A stretch of 64,000 bases of DNA. Origin: Brevundimonas aurantiaca. Its GTDB lineage: Bacteria; Pseudomonadota; Alphaproteobacteria; Caulobacterales; Caulobacteraceae. Shown in pieces: positions 35,188-43,028 of the stretch. The notes under the pieces were generated by a model. The model searched no databases and was not told the DNA's origin. It worked only from the letters and a program-made list of their open reading frames with translations. How positions within the stretch are numbered: the stretch's first letter is position 1; every line of letters starts with the position of its first letter. A program made the position numbers and the translations under genes. The DNA is taken from assembly GCF_014199955.1 (NCBI RefSeq), contig NZ_JACHOQ010000002.1:124001-188000 (forward strand), written 5' to 3'.

Positions 35188-36336
35188 TCACCCCGTCCTA
35201 GCCGGAGACAGGGGCCGCAGCCGCTCAACGATCGCCCAGGACCGGCGCTTTCGCGGCTTAAGTGCGCGAAACAGAAGCCGGAGCGCCAAGGCGGTCGCGG
35301 CGAGGGGCGCGATATATTGGAGCAGGTTCATCCAGGGGTTCCAGGCGCTGGCCGCGACCAGGCCATAGCCGATCACCCGCACGAGCAGAAACAGACCGGC
35401 CGCCTTAGCGATGCGAAGCGAATAGCCGGTGCGGCTGAAGGCGCCGCCCAGGATCGCCGCCAGGGCCATGGCCATGGCGGTCAAGGCGTAAAGCGGCGCT
35501 GATATCCGCGCATGGGCCTCCGCCAGAAGTTCTCCCCGCGAGCCCGCCGTTTCGAGCACGCGCGGGGTCGGGTTGAACAGTTGACGCAGATAGAGGTCGG
35601 CCGGCTTGTAGCGAATCTGCTCGGTCACGGCCGAGAACTGTCCCAGCGGAAAGTCGTAGCGGTCGAAAGACAGGGTTTCGAGTACGCCGCGCGAGGAATA
35701 TTTCTGCCAGGAGCCGTCGATCATGGTCAGGACCGGCTCATTGGCGGCGTCACGCCCGAAGCGGGCCTCGGCCGCGCTCCAGTTCTGGCTGGACTTGCCG
35801 TCGTCCAGATAGACGAAAAGGTTCTTCAGAAGACCGTTCTGCTCAATCTGCTGGACATAGACGGTCAGCCCGTCCGGCCCCTGGACGAACTGGCCTTCCT
35901 CGACAAGCAGGGCCGCCAGATCGGTGCGGATGGCGAAGGCCTGGTTGCGGGCCTCCCGCTGGGCCCAGGGCTGGGCGAACAGAGTCATGATCAGGTTCAG
36001 GATCAGCACGAGGACCGCGAGCCGCGCCGCTGGCGATATGACCTGCCAACGGGTCATGCCTCCGGCGAAGGCGGCGGTGAGTTCCTGTTCGCGCTGCAGC
36101 CGGGTCAGGGCGATCAGGGCGCCGACGAACAGGCCTATGGGCAGGATGACGGCCAGCAACTGGGGCAGGGCCAAAAGCGTCAGCTTGACCATCACCCATA
36201 CGCTCTGCCCCCGTTCCACGATGACCTCGAGCTGGTCGAGGCTCTGACTCAAAATTCCGATTCCAGCCAGGGACGCGCACGCCGCGACCACGGGTAGGGA
36301 GAGCTGGCGAAAAAGGTATCTTTGGATCAGGGTCAT
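35188..36336 (-). CDS. lptF: LPS export ABC transporter permease LptF
   Basis: 382 residues, YjgP/YjgQ family, partner of LptG: TLIQRYLFRQLSLPVV start, LPIGLFVGALIALTRLQREQELTAAFAGGMTRW coupling region in the first membrane half, a periplasmic jellyroll and C-terminal helices. The start ATG at 36336 is the natural N-terminus; the open frame continues upstream only because it is antisense to pepA. First gene of the minus-strand envelope operon, divergent from pepA. Confidence 0.94.
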   Translation of the reverse strand: MTLIQRYLFRQLSLPVVAACASLAGIGILSQSLDQLEVIVERGQSVWVMVKLTLLALPQLLAVILPIGLFVGALIALTRLQREQELTAAFAGGMTRWQVISPAARLAVLVLILNLIMTLFAQPWAQREARNQAFAIRTDLAALLVEEGQFVQGPDGLTVYVQQIEQNGLLKNLFVYLDDGKSSQNWSAAEARFGRDAANEPVLTMIDGSWQKYSSRGVLETLSFDRYDFPLGQFSAVTEQIRYKPADLYLRQLFNPTPRVLETAGSRGELLAEAHARISAPLYALTAMAMALAAILGGAFSRTGYSLRIAKAAGLFLLVRVIGYGLVAASAWNPWMNLLQYIAPLAATALALRLLFRALKPRKRRSWAIVERLRPLSPARTG

Positions 36337-36398
36337 GGGCGGATGGACTTCGCCCGGTTGCAGGCGGCGGCGATGAGGCGCATCTAGTAGCACAGGAG

Positions 36399-36440
36399 GG
36401 CGCGTCCGCGACATGCAGACGCGCCGTTTGTCTTTTTCTT
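36399..36440 (+). other. Terminator-like hairpin with T-rich tail in the lptF-pepA gap
   Basis: Perfect 8-bp stem GGCGCGTC/GACGCGCC (36399-36406 with 36418-36425, loop of 11) followed by GTTTGTCTTTTTCTTC. It sits between two divergent genes, about 40 bases before the pepA start, where a terminator is not expected. It might be a leader attenuator for pepA or stop antisense read-through. Confidence 0.5.
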
Positions 36441-36480
36441 CTGTTGTGAGCGCCGGGTGGGGCCCGGCTGGAGTCGTTGA

Positions 36481-37956
36481 ATGAAGATCGAGTTCGTCGC
36501 TGCCGTTGACGCCGCTGAAATCCTGGCCGTGCCTGTTCATGAAGATCGCGTCCTCGCCGGCTCCGGGTCGGAGCTGGACGAACAGTCCGGCGGCGCCCTG
36601 ACCCGCGCGATGAGCAAGGGGCGGTTCGTCGGCAAGGCTGGCCAGACCCTGATGGTTGCGGCCGTCTCGGGCGCAAAGGCGGAGTCCATCCTGCTGGTCG
36701 GCGCTGGGTCGGCGGACAAAATCGACGACCTGGCGGTCGAGGCGTTCGGCGGCAACGCCTATGCGGCGGTGAAACTGTCGGGCGCCGAGGTTCTGACCAT
36801 CGACGCCTCCAACCTGAGCCCCGAACAGGCCGCGCGCGTCGGCTTCGCGGTGCGACTGGCCGCCTACCGGTTCGACAAATACCGGACGACCCAGAAGCCG
36901 GACAAGATTCCGTCGATCAACACGGTGCGCGTCGTGACGTCCGACCTGCGCGCCGCCGAGGCCGCCCTGGAGCCGCTGACCGCTGTGGCTGACGGCGTGA
37001 TCTTCGCCCGCGATCTGGTGTCCGAGCCCGCCAACGTCCTCTATCCCGCCGAGTTCGCACGCCGCGTCAAGGCGCTCGAGAGCCTGGGCCTGGAGGTCGA
37101 AATCCTCGGCGAGGCCGAGATGGAGAAGCTGGGCATGCGCACCCTGCTGGGCGTCGGCCAGGGCAGCCGTCGCGAAAGCCAGCTGGCGATCATGAAGTGG
37201 AACGGCGGCGAGGCGGGCGCCCAACCCCTGGCCTTCGTCGGCAAGGGCGTCTGCTTCGACACCGGCGGCATCTCGATCAAGCCGGCCGAAGGCATGGAGG
37301 ACATGAAGTGGGACATGGGCGGCGCCGCCGCCGTGACCGGAACCATGATCGCCCTGGCCGGCCGCAAGGCCAAGGTCAACGCCGTGGGCGTGCTGGGCCT
37401 GGTCGAGAACATGCCGGACGGCAACGCCCAGCGTCCGGGCGACGTGGTCGTGTCCATGTCGGGCCAGACGGTCGAGGTGATCAACACCGACGCCGAGGGC
37501 CGCCTCGTCCTGGCTGACGCCCTTTGGTACACGCAGGAGCGGTTCAAGCCGAAGTTCATGATCGACCTGGCCACCCTGACCGGCGCCATGATCGTGGCCC
37601 TGGGCCTGGACTACGCCGGCGTCTTCTCGAACTCGGACGAGGTCGCCGAGCCGATCCTGGCCGCCTCTAAGAAGGTGGGCGAGAACTTCTGGCGCATGCC
37701 GATCCCGGCCATCTACGAACAGCACATTGATTCGAAGATCGCCGATGTGAAGAACACCGGCAACGGCCGCGCCGGCGGCTCGATCACCGCGGCCCTGTTC
37801 CTGCAGCGCTTCACCAACGGCGTGCCGTGGGCGCACCTGGACATCGCGCCGACCGCCTGGGCGAACAAGAGCCCCAGCCCCACCGTGCCGGAAGGCGGCG
37901 TCGGCTTCGCCGTGCGCACCCTGGACCGGATGGTGGCCGACACCTACGAAGCCTGA
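36481..37956 (+). CDS. pepA: Leucyl aminopeptidase (M17)
   Basis: 491 residues, cytosolic hexameric metalloaminopeptidase. The metal-binding and catalytic blocks are visible: FVGKGVCFDTGGISIKPAEG, MKWDMGGAA, the hallmark NTDAEGRLVLADAL, and the C-terminal NGRAGGSITAALFLQ. GGAG stands 7 bases before the ATG. It is followed by holC after 20 bases, a pairing seen in many proteobacteria. Confidence 0.96.
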   Translation: MKIEFVAAVDAAEILAVPVHEDRVLAGSGSELDEQSGGALTRAMSKGRFVGKAGQTLMVAAVSGAKAESILLVGAGSADKIDDLAVEAFGGNAYAAVKLSGAEVLTIDASNLSPEQAARVGFAVRLAAYRFDKYRTTQKPDKIPSINTVRVVTSDLRAAEAALEPLTAVADGVIFARDLVSEPANVLYPAEFARRVKALESLGLEVEILGEAEMEKLGMRTLLGVGQGSRRESQLAIMKWNGGEAGAQPLAFVGKGVCFDTGGISIKPAEGMEDMKWDMGGAAAVTGTMIALAGRKAKVNAVGVLGLVENMPDGNAQRPGDVVVSMSGQTVEVINTDAEGRLVLADALWYTQERFKPKFMIDLATLTGAMIVALGLDYAGVFSNSDEVAEPILAASKKVGENFWRMPIPAIYEQHIDSKIADVKNTGNGRAGGSITAALFLQRFTNGVPWAHLDIAPTAWANKSPSPTVPEGGVGFAVRTLDRMVADTYEA

Positions 37957-37976
37957 GCCCTGGACGGTAGAGCCGG

Positions 37977-38435
37977 ATGAGCGGCAAGCCCGAAATCTGG
38001 TTCTACCACCTGGAGCGGTCCTCCCTGGACCAGGTGCTGCCGACCCTGCTCGAGAAGACCCTCGAGCGGGGCTGGCGCGCCCTGATAAAATCGTCTCATG
38101 CCCATCGGCTGGATGATCTGGACGAGCGGCTGTGGACCTTCCACGAAGAGAGTTTTCTGCCGCACGGTCGGGCGGATCAGCCCCATGCCGATCGCCAGCC
38201 GGTGCTTCTCAGCGAATCGGGAGAGAACCTGAACGGCGCTCAGGCGCTGTTCATCGTCGATGACGCAGAACTGGGCGCCACGGAAGGGATCGAAAGATGC
38301 TTCATCATTTTCGACGGTCGGGACGCAACGGCGCTTCAGCAGGCGCGCGGCCGCTGGAAGGCGCTGAAGGCCCAGGGCGCGGAGCTGGCCTATTGGCGGC
38401 AGACGGACGCAGGGCGCTGGGAAAAGGCGGCCTGA
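37977..38435 (+). CDS. holC: DNA polymerase III chi subunit
   Basis: 152 residues. EIWFYHLERSSLDQVLPTLLEKTLERGWR, then HRLDDLDERLWTFHEESFLPHG and FDGRDATALQQARGRWKALK are typical of HolC. Chi links the clamp loader to SSB at the fork. It overlaps the following lipoprotein gene by about 43 bases. Confidence 0.93.
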   Translation: MSGKPEIWFYHLERSSLDQVLPTLLEKTLERGWRALIKSSHAHRLDDLDERLWTFHEESFLPHGRADQPHADRQPVLLSESGENLNGAQALFIVDDAELGATEGIERCFIIFDGRDATALQQARGRWKALKAQGAELAYWRQTDAGRWEKAA

Positions 38436-38749
38436 TCGTCTTGGCGGCCTTAGCCGGCTGTTCCACGCCCGTCGCCGAAAAGCCGGCCCCGCGAACCGTG
38501 GAACAGGCGCAGGTCACGCCGCCCGTGGGCAGTCGCATGCCGACCGCCCAGACGACCGATGTCTGCAAGGCGGGGGAACTTCAGTATCTGGTGGGGCGGC
38601 CCAAGACCGAAATCCCGGTGCCTGTGGATGTCGTCAACCGGCGCGTGACCTGCACCACCTGCCCGGTCACCCATGATTTTTCGGCCTACCGGCTGAACAT
38701 ATTCTACGACGCCCAGACAGGGATCATCGAACAGGTCCGCTGCGGCTGA
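38393..38749 (+). CDS. I78-like lipoprotein with CTTC motif, TTG start
   Basis: About 118 residues if it starts at TTG 38393 (GGAG 8 bases upstream, inside holC). There is no ATG or GTG that keeps the signal: the n-region is basic (GRRALGKG), the core LIVLAALAG and the lipobox ends at Cys23. The mature part resembles peptidase-inhibitor I78 proteins (CKAGELQYLVGRP; YRLNIFYDAQTGIIEQVRCG) with two outer cysteines likely bridged, plus an added CTTC pair (Cys87, Cys90). Inhibitor function is inferred from weak family resemblance only. The next gene is a paralogue. Confidence 0.72.
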   Translation: MAADGRRALGKGGLIVLAALAGCSTPVAEKPAPRTVEQAQVTPPVGSRMPTAQTTDVCKAGELQYLVGRPKTEIPVPVDVVNRRVTCTTCPVTHDFSAYRLNIFYDAQTGIIEQVRCG

Positions 38750-38772
38750 CGCTGGCTTTTGGAGAGACGACC

Positions 38773-39078
38773 ATGAAGACCGCCTTCATCCTGACGACCC
38801 TGATGTCGGCGGGCCTGGCCCTGTCGGCCTGCGCCCCGACCGAGACGCCCGCCGCCGGCGCTGCGCCGGGGGGCGACACCGCGTTCAAAGCCTGCAAGGT
38901 GGAGGACTATCAGGCCTATGTGGGCCGGAACCGTTCGACGGTGCCCAGCGCGCCGGAAGGTCAGACCTTCCGCCTCCTGTGCACCACCTGCGCGGCCACG
39001 ATGGACTATCGCGAGAACCGAGTGAACTTCGTCTATGACGAGGCGACCGGCGTGATCCAGCAGGTCAAGTGCGGCTGA
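38773..39078 (+). CDS. I78-like lipoprotein with CTTC motif
   Basis: 101 residues. Lipoprotein signal MKTAFILTTLMSAGLALSAC with Cys20 as the lipidated residue. The mature domain (ACKVEDYQAYVGR; LLCTTCAATMDYRENRVNFVY; IQQVKCG) is clearly paralogous to the gene just upstream, with Cys41 and the C-terminal Cys placed as in I78 domains and the same CTTC pair (Cys70, Cys73). ATG follows GGAGAG. Tandem duplication is inferred from adjacency and similarity. Confidence 0.82.
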   Translation: MKTAFILTTLMSAGLALSACAPTETPAAGAAPGGDTAFKACKVEDYQAYVGRNRSTVPSAPEGQTFRLLCTTCAATMDYRENRVNFVYDEATGVIQQVKCG

Positions 39079-39081
39079 GCC

Positions 39082-40008
39082 TCAGCGGCCGACCTTGTCA
39101 CCGGGCCAGAGCGGAGCGCTGAAGGTCTTCGCCAGATAATCCATCAGAGCCGACACGCGCGCCGGGCGCGGTCCGCCGCTGGGCGCAACCAGATGCAGGG
39201 CGATGGGGGGCAGGCGCCAGTCGGTCATCACCGTTTCCAGCCGCCCTTCGGCGACGTCCCTCCAATAGATGAAGTCCGGCTGGGGGAAGAGGCCCAGGCC
39301 CGCGCAGAGGGAGGCGGTCAGGGCGTCGGAATTATTGGCTCGCAACGGCCCGCGCGGCCGCACCACGACCTCTTCGCCGGCGTCATTGATGAAGCGCCAG
39401 GCGTCCGGGGTCGGCATATAGGCGTAGCCGAGGCAGGAATGCCGCTCCAGATCGTTCGGATGGATCGGCCGCCCGCGCTGGGCCAGATAGTCAGGCGAGG
39501 CCACGAGGAACCGCTCGACCGGCCGCAGACGACGCGCCGTGAGCGATGAGTCGGGCAGGGCGGCGATGCGCAGGGCGCAGTCGAAGCCGCCGCCCACCAG
39601 ATCGACCACCTCGTCCGACAGATGCAGATCGACCGAGACATCCGGATGGGTCGCCAGGAACTGCGGCAGGGCCGGGGCGACATAGGCCATGCCGAACGAC
39701 ATGGGCGCGGCCAGCCGCACGAGGCCGCGCGGCGTCACGGACATGTCCAGGGCCTCGGACACCGCCCCTTCCGCCTCAGCCAACATCTGGCCCGCGCGCG
39801 CCGCCAGATTGCGCCCCGCGTCGGTCAGGGCGAAACGGCGCGAGGTCCGATGGAGCAGGGTGGTCTTCAGTTGTTGTTCCAGCCGCGTCACCGCCTTGGA
39901 CACCGTCGCCTTGGACAGGCCCAGGGCGTCAGCCGCGCCGGAGAAAGACTGGGCCTCCGCCACCTTGGCGAAGATGGCGAGGGCCTCGAGGTCAGGCAGG
40001 CGGGACAT
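39082..40008 (-). CDS. LysR-family transcriptional regulator
   Basis: 308 residues. N-terminal winged helix-turn-helix (LEALAIFAKVAEAQSFSGAADALGLSKATVSKAVTRLE), then a periplasmic-binding-protein-like effector domain. It diverges from a pirin gene, a common pair in which the LysR protein controls its neighbour. Start at ATG 40008; upstream TTG at 40020 is less likely. The effector is unknown. Confidence 0.92.
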   Translation of the reverse strand: MSRLPDLEALAIFAKVAEAQSFSGAADALGLSKATVSKAVTRLEQQLKTTLLHRTSRRFALTDAGRNLAARAGQMLAEAEGAVSEALDMSVTPRGLVRLAAPMSFGMAYVAPALPQFLATHPDVSVDLHLSDEVVDLVGGGFDCALRIAALPDSSLTARRLRPVERFLVASPDYLAQRGRPIHPNDLERHSCLGYAYMPTPDAWRFINDAGEEVVVRPRGPLRANNSDALTASLCAGLGLFPQPDFIYWRDVAEGRLETVMTDWRLPPIALHLVAPSGGPRPARVSALMDYLAKTFSAPLWPGDKVGR

Positions 40009-40078
40009 GGCGACCTCCAAGTCGGAAACGATGAGTTTCAGGGGTTTCTATTTCTGTTCGGTCGTCGATCTCTATCTT

Positions 40079-40098
40079 GGCGTCAAGTCAATGACGCC
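40079..40098. promoter_or_regulatory. Candidate operator between lysR and pirin
   Basis: GGCGTCA/TGACGCC inverted pair with 6 bases between, 28 bases before the pirin ATG. A second pair GAAAC/GTTTC (40025-40039) lies close to the lysR start. Either could bind the LysR protein; no direct evidence. Confidence 0.35.
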
Positions 40099-40125
40099 GG
40101 GACGGCCCGGCCTGAGGACAGACCG

Positions 40126-40839
40126 ATGATCGAACGCAGACCCTTTGAATCTCTCGGCGGCGCCAACCATGGTTGGCTGAACGCCAAACATCACTTCTCC
40201 TTCGCCAACTACTATGATCCCAAGCGGATGAGCTGGGGCAATCTGCGGGTTTGGAATGACGATGAGATCGCCGCCGGGACCGGCTTCCCGCCTCACCCGC
40301 ACGCCGACATGGAGATCATCACCTATGTCCGCGACGGGGCCATCACCCATGAGGACAGCCTGGGCAACAAGGGCCGCACCGTGGCCGGGGACGTCCAGGT
40401 GATGAGCGCCGGCACCGGCATCCGCCACGCCGAATACAACGCCGAGCCGGAGCTGACGCGAATCTTCCAGATCTGGATCGAGCCGACCAGGCGCGGCGAG
40501 GCCCCCAGCTGGGGTTCCAAGCCCTTTCCCAAGGGCGAGCGGTCGGGTCAGTTCGTGGTCCTGGCGTCCGGCTTTGACGGGGACACGTCCGAGAGCGGCG
40601 GGGGCGCCCTGCCCATTCGCACCGATGCGCGGATCGTGGCGGCGACCCTGAACGCCGGCGACAGCGCCGACTATCCGCTGGGCGCCGCCCGTCGCGGCTA
40701 TCTGGTCCCGGCCAAGGGCGAGATCGAGGTCAATGGGGTTCGGCTGAACGCTAGAGACGGCGCGGCCATAGCCCAAGAGGAGCTGGTGACGGTCAAGGCC
40801 CTGTCGGACGCCGAAGTGGTCCTGGTGGACGCGGCCTGA
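40126..40839 (+). CDS. Pirin-family bicupin protein (YhhW-like)
   Basis: 237 residues. Metal ligands in the first cupin: PHPHADMEIITYV (two His), EDSLG and GIRHAEYN (His), followed by FQIWIEP. Homologues such as YhhW have quercetin 2,3-dioxygenase activity in vitro; the physiological substrate is unknown. Start at 40126, MIERRPFESLGGANHGWLNA. A GC hairpin separates it from the convergent proline iminopeptidase gene. Confidence 0.92.
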   Translation: MIERRPFESLGGANHGWLNAKHHFSFANYYDPKRMSWGNLRVWNDDEIAAGTGFPPHPHADMEIITYVRDGAITHEDSLGNKGRTVAGDVQVMSAGTGIRHAEYNAEPELTRIFQIWIEPTRRGEAPSWGSKPFPKGERSGQFVVLASGFDGDTSESGGGALPIRTDARIVAATLNAGDSADYPLGAARRGYLVPAKGEIEVNGVRLNARDGAAIAQEELVTVKALSDAEVVLVDAA

Positions 40840-40848
40840 CGGTCGAAG

Positions 40849-40880
40849 GGCGCCGGGCGGGATCGACCCCGCCCGGCGCC
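40849..40880. terminator. GC-rich hairpin between convergent genes
   Basis: Perfect 13-bp stem GGCGCCGGGCGGG/CCCGCCCGGCGCC with a 6-base loop, between the pirin stop (40839) and the pip stop (40884). No T-tract on either side, but position and stability fit a shared terminator. Confidence 0.65.
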
Positions 40881-40883
40881 GCT

Positions 40884-41858
40884 TCAGAGATTCGCCGCCC
40901 AGTCCGTTGCGCGAATGAGGCTGTCGATTACGCCCGGCTCCGACGAGGCGTGGCCGGCGTCGGGAACGATGTCCAGCTTCGCCTCAGGCCAGGCGCGGTG
41001 CAGGGCCCAGGCGCCCGCGATCGGCGTCACGACGTCGAACCGGCCTTGGGCGATCCAGCAGGGAATGTGGCGCATCCGGTCCACATTCTTCAGAATCCAC
41101 CCGTCTTCAGGAAAGAAGCCGGCGTTGGTGAAGAACCAGTTTTCAATCCGCGCGAAGGCGACCGCGAAGGTCGGGTCGGCGAACTTGTCCGGCTTGGCGC
41201 TGGGCCCTTCCACGCTGACGGTCTCGCCTTCCCAGCAGGACCAGGCGACGGCGCAGCGCGCCCGCTCGACCTGATCCTCGCCGATCAGTCGCTTGTGATA
41301 GGCTCCCATCAGATCGTCGCGCTCAGCGACTGGAATCGGCTCGACAAAGCGTTCCCAGGCGTCGGGGAAGATCATCGAGGCGCCGTCCTGATAGAACCAG
41401 TGCAACTCCTTTTTGGTCAGAAGGAAGATGCCGCGCAGCACCAGGGCCATGACCCGTTCAGGATGGGTGATGGCGTAGGCCATCGACAGGGTCGAGCCCC
41501 ACGATCCCCCGAACACTACCCACTTATCGACGCCGCAGCGCTCGCGCAGCCGTTCGATGTCCTCGATCAAGGTCCAGGTCGTGTTGTTTTCCAGGGACGC
41601 ATGGGGTCGGGACTGGCCGCACCCCCTTTGATCGAACAGGATGATCCGGTACCGCGCCGGGTCGAAATAGCGCCGCATGCCCGGATTGACCGCCCCGCCG
41701 GGGCCGCCGTGCAGGACCAGGACCGGCCGGCCCTGGGGATTGCCGCATTCCTCATAATAGATCTCATGGACCCCGTCGGTCTGCATCCAGCCGGAAGCGA
41801 AGGGCTCGATCTCGGGATAAAGGTCTCGACGCGGCTCTGAAGGCGCAGGGAAGGCCAT
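40884..41858 (-). CDS. pip: Proline iminopeptidase (S33)
   Basis: 324-residue alpha/beta-hydrolase. Oxyanion region LVLHGGPGGAVNPGM, FDQRGCGQSRPHA, nucleophile elbow VVFGGSWGSTLSMAYA, and the catalytic His in PDAGHASSEPGV. Removes N-terminal proline from peptides. Start at 41858 chosen by the standard N-terminus; the open frame upstream runs into DUF423. Confidence 0.93.
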   Translation of the reverse strand: MAFPAPSEPRRDLYPEIEPFASGWMQTDGVHEIYYEECGNPQGRPVLVLHGGPGGAVNPGMRRYFDPARYRIILFDQRGCGQSRPHASLENNTTWTLIEDIERLRERCGVDKWVVFGGSWGSTLSMAYAITHPERVMALVLRGIFLLTKKELHWFYQDGASMIFPDAWERFVEPIPVAERDDLMGAYHKRLIGEDQVERARCAVAWSCWEGETVSVEGPSAKPDKFADPTFAVAFARIENWFFTNAGFFPEDGWILKNVDRMRHIPCWIAQGRFDVVTPIAGAWALHRAWPEAKLDIVPDAGHASSEPGVIDSLIRATDWAANL

Positions 41859-41902
41859 GGAGAGGTCTTTCTGAGAGGCTGCAAGCGCGGCCGTACTGGA
41901 AA

Positions 41903-42259
41903 CTAGGGTCGCAATGCCGCAACAGCGAGGCAAAACCAAGCCGAGATCATCAGCAGACCGCCGATTGGAGCGACCATTCCCATGGTCGATAGGCTGAGCA
42001 CGCCAAGAAGGGCCAGGGCGAGCCCGAACACCAGGCCGCCCGCCGCCCCGAGCCATCCGGCGAGCCGCGCCAGCCGCCCGCCTCCGGTCCAGACAGCGCA
42101 GGCCAGGGCGAAGACGGCATGGGTGAGTTGATAGGCCGCGCCGGTCGACAGCAGCGTCCGGACCTGCGGCGCCGCACCATGAGCGGCGAAGGCGCCGAGC
42201 GCCACGGCCATGGCGCCGTTGAACGCGGCGAAGACGATCAGATTGCGGTTCACCATCAT
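41903..42259 (-). CDS. DUF423 family small membrane protein
   Basis: 118 residues with four membrane segments. The family pattern FAAFNGAMAVALGAFAAHG at the N-terminus, YQLTHAVFALA, and APIGGLLMISAW near the end matches YgdD/DUF423. Function is unknown. Met at codon 2 is an equally good start. Confidence 0.9.
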   Translation of the reverse strand: MMVNRNLIVFAAFNGAMAVALGAFAAHGAAPQVRTLLSTGAAYQLTHAVFALACAVWTGGGRLARLAGWLGAAGGLVFGLALALLGVLSLSTMGMVAPIGGLLMISAWFCLAVAALRP

Positions 42260-42355
42260 GGATCGACCCTAGGGCATGATCGTTTCGGGCGGAACCGGGG
42301 AGTTTTTCCTCTTGAGCCGATCCGGCTCTACCGGTTGATCCGCCGAGGGCAAACG

Positions 42356-42976
42356 TCAGAAGCGCGGCAGAAGCGCCATCTGCCCCGCCATTACAGAGGC
42401 GGCGGTCTTCACCGCCTTCTTCACCGCCGCCTCGTCGGCGCCCGGCGGCGCGCGCAGAAGGCCCACGGCCGGGGTATGCGCTTCGTCGGGCAGATCGGCC
42501 AAAACCCGATAAAGGAGATAGGAGCCCACATCATCGACAGAGTCCGATGAAGCATCGGCCGCCAAACCGATTTCGTTCAAGGCGCGGACGATATCCGCCA
42601 CAGGAGCCGTTGTCCGGGCGACGGCGGGGCCGGTGTCGGAGAGGCGGGATTTGCGATCCAGCGCGCGGTTTTCGGCGCGCATCTGCATGCGGAAGCCGCC
42701 CCCCTTTGGATTACGTCCGACAAGAAGAACGGCGCGGCAGTCGCCGCTGTCCAGGACGCTCCCGATCATCCGAGCCAGATGATCCGGGTCCTCGGCCGGA
42801 ATGCGCAGGGTGCGGGCGCCGGCAGGGCTCCAGACCTCGCCCGAAAGATCCTCGACCAGATCCCAGCCGGGCGCGTCCGCCTCATAGGCGCATATGGCGA
42901 TGCCGGGTCGACGGTCGGATCGCCCCGGCGTTTCGGTCTCAATGATCATGCCGGCCCCGATCCCCACGAATTCCAT
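42356..42976 (-). CDS. Hypothetical protein resembling a degenerate pyroglutamyl peptidase
   Basis: 206 residues, no signal peptide or membrane helix. The segment DSVDDVGSYLLYRVLADLPD, then AVGLLRAPP, resembles the C15 pyroglutamyl-peptidase pattern around its catalytic Cys (normally AGTYVCNHLFY) and His (normally GFIHVP). Here the Cys position reads Leu and the His position Arg, so peptidase activity is unlikely. The N-terminal half is divergent. The resemblance is my pattern reading and is weak; the product may be an unrelated unknown. It lies between DUF423 and the TipN-like gene on the same strand. Confidence 0.65.
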   Translation of the reverse strand: MEFVGIGAGMIIETETPGRSDRRPGIAICAYEADAPGWDLVEDLSGEVWSPAGARTLRIPAEDPDHLARMIGSVLDSGDCRAVLLVGRNPKGGGFRMQMRAENRALDRKSRLSDTGPAVARTTAPVADIVRALNEIGLAADASSDSVDDVGSYLLYRVLADLPDEAHTPAVGLLRAPPGADEAAVKKAVKTAASVMAGQMALLPRF

Positions 42977-43028
42977 GAAGTTTCCGTGACGAAGACAGGT
43001 GAAGGAAACAGGGGGCCGACGTCAAGCC

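Noticed and set aside
36337..37836. 500-codon upstream extension of lptF
   Set aside because: The extension is antisense to pepA. LptF homologues start at the Met encoded at 36336.
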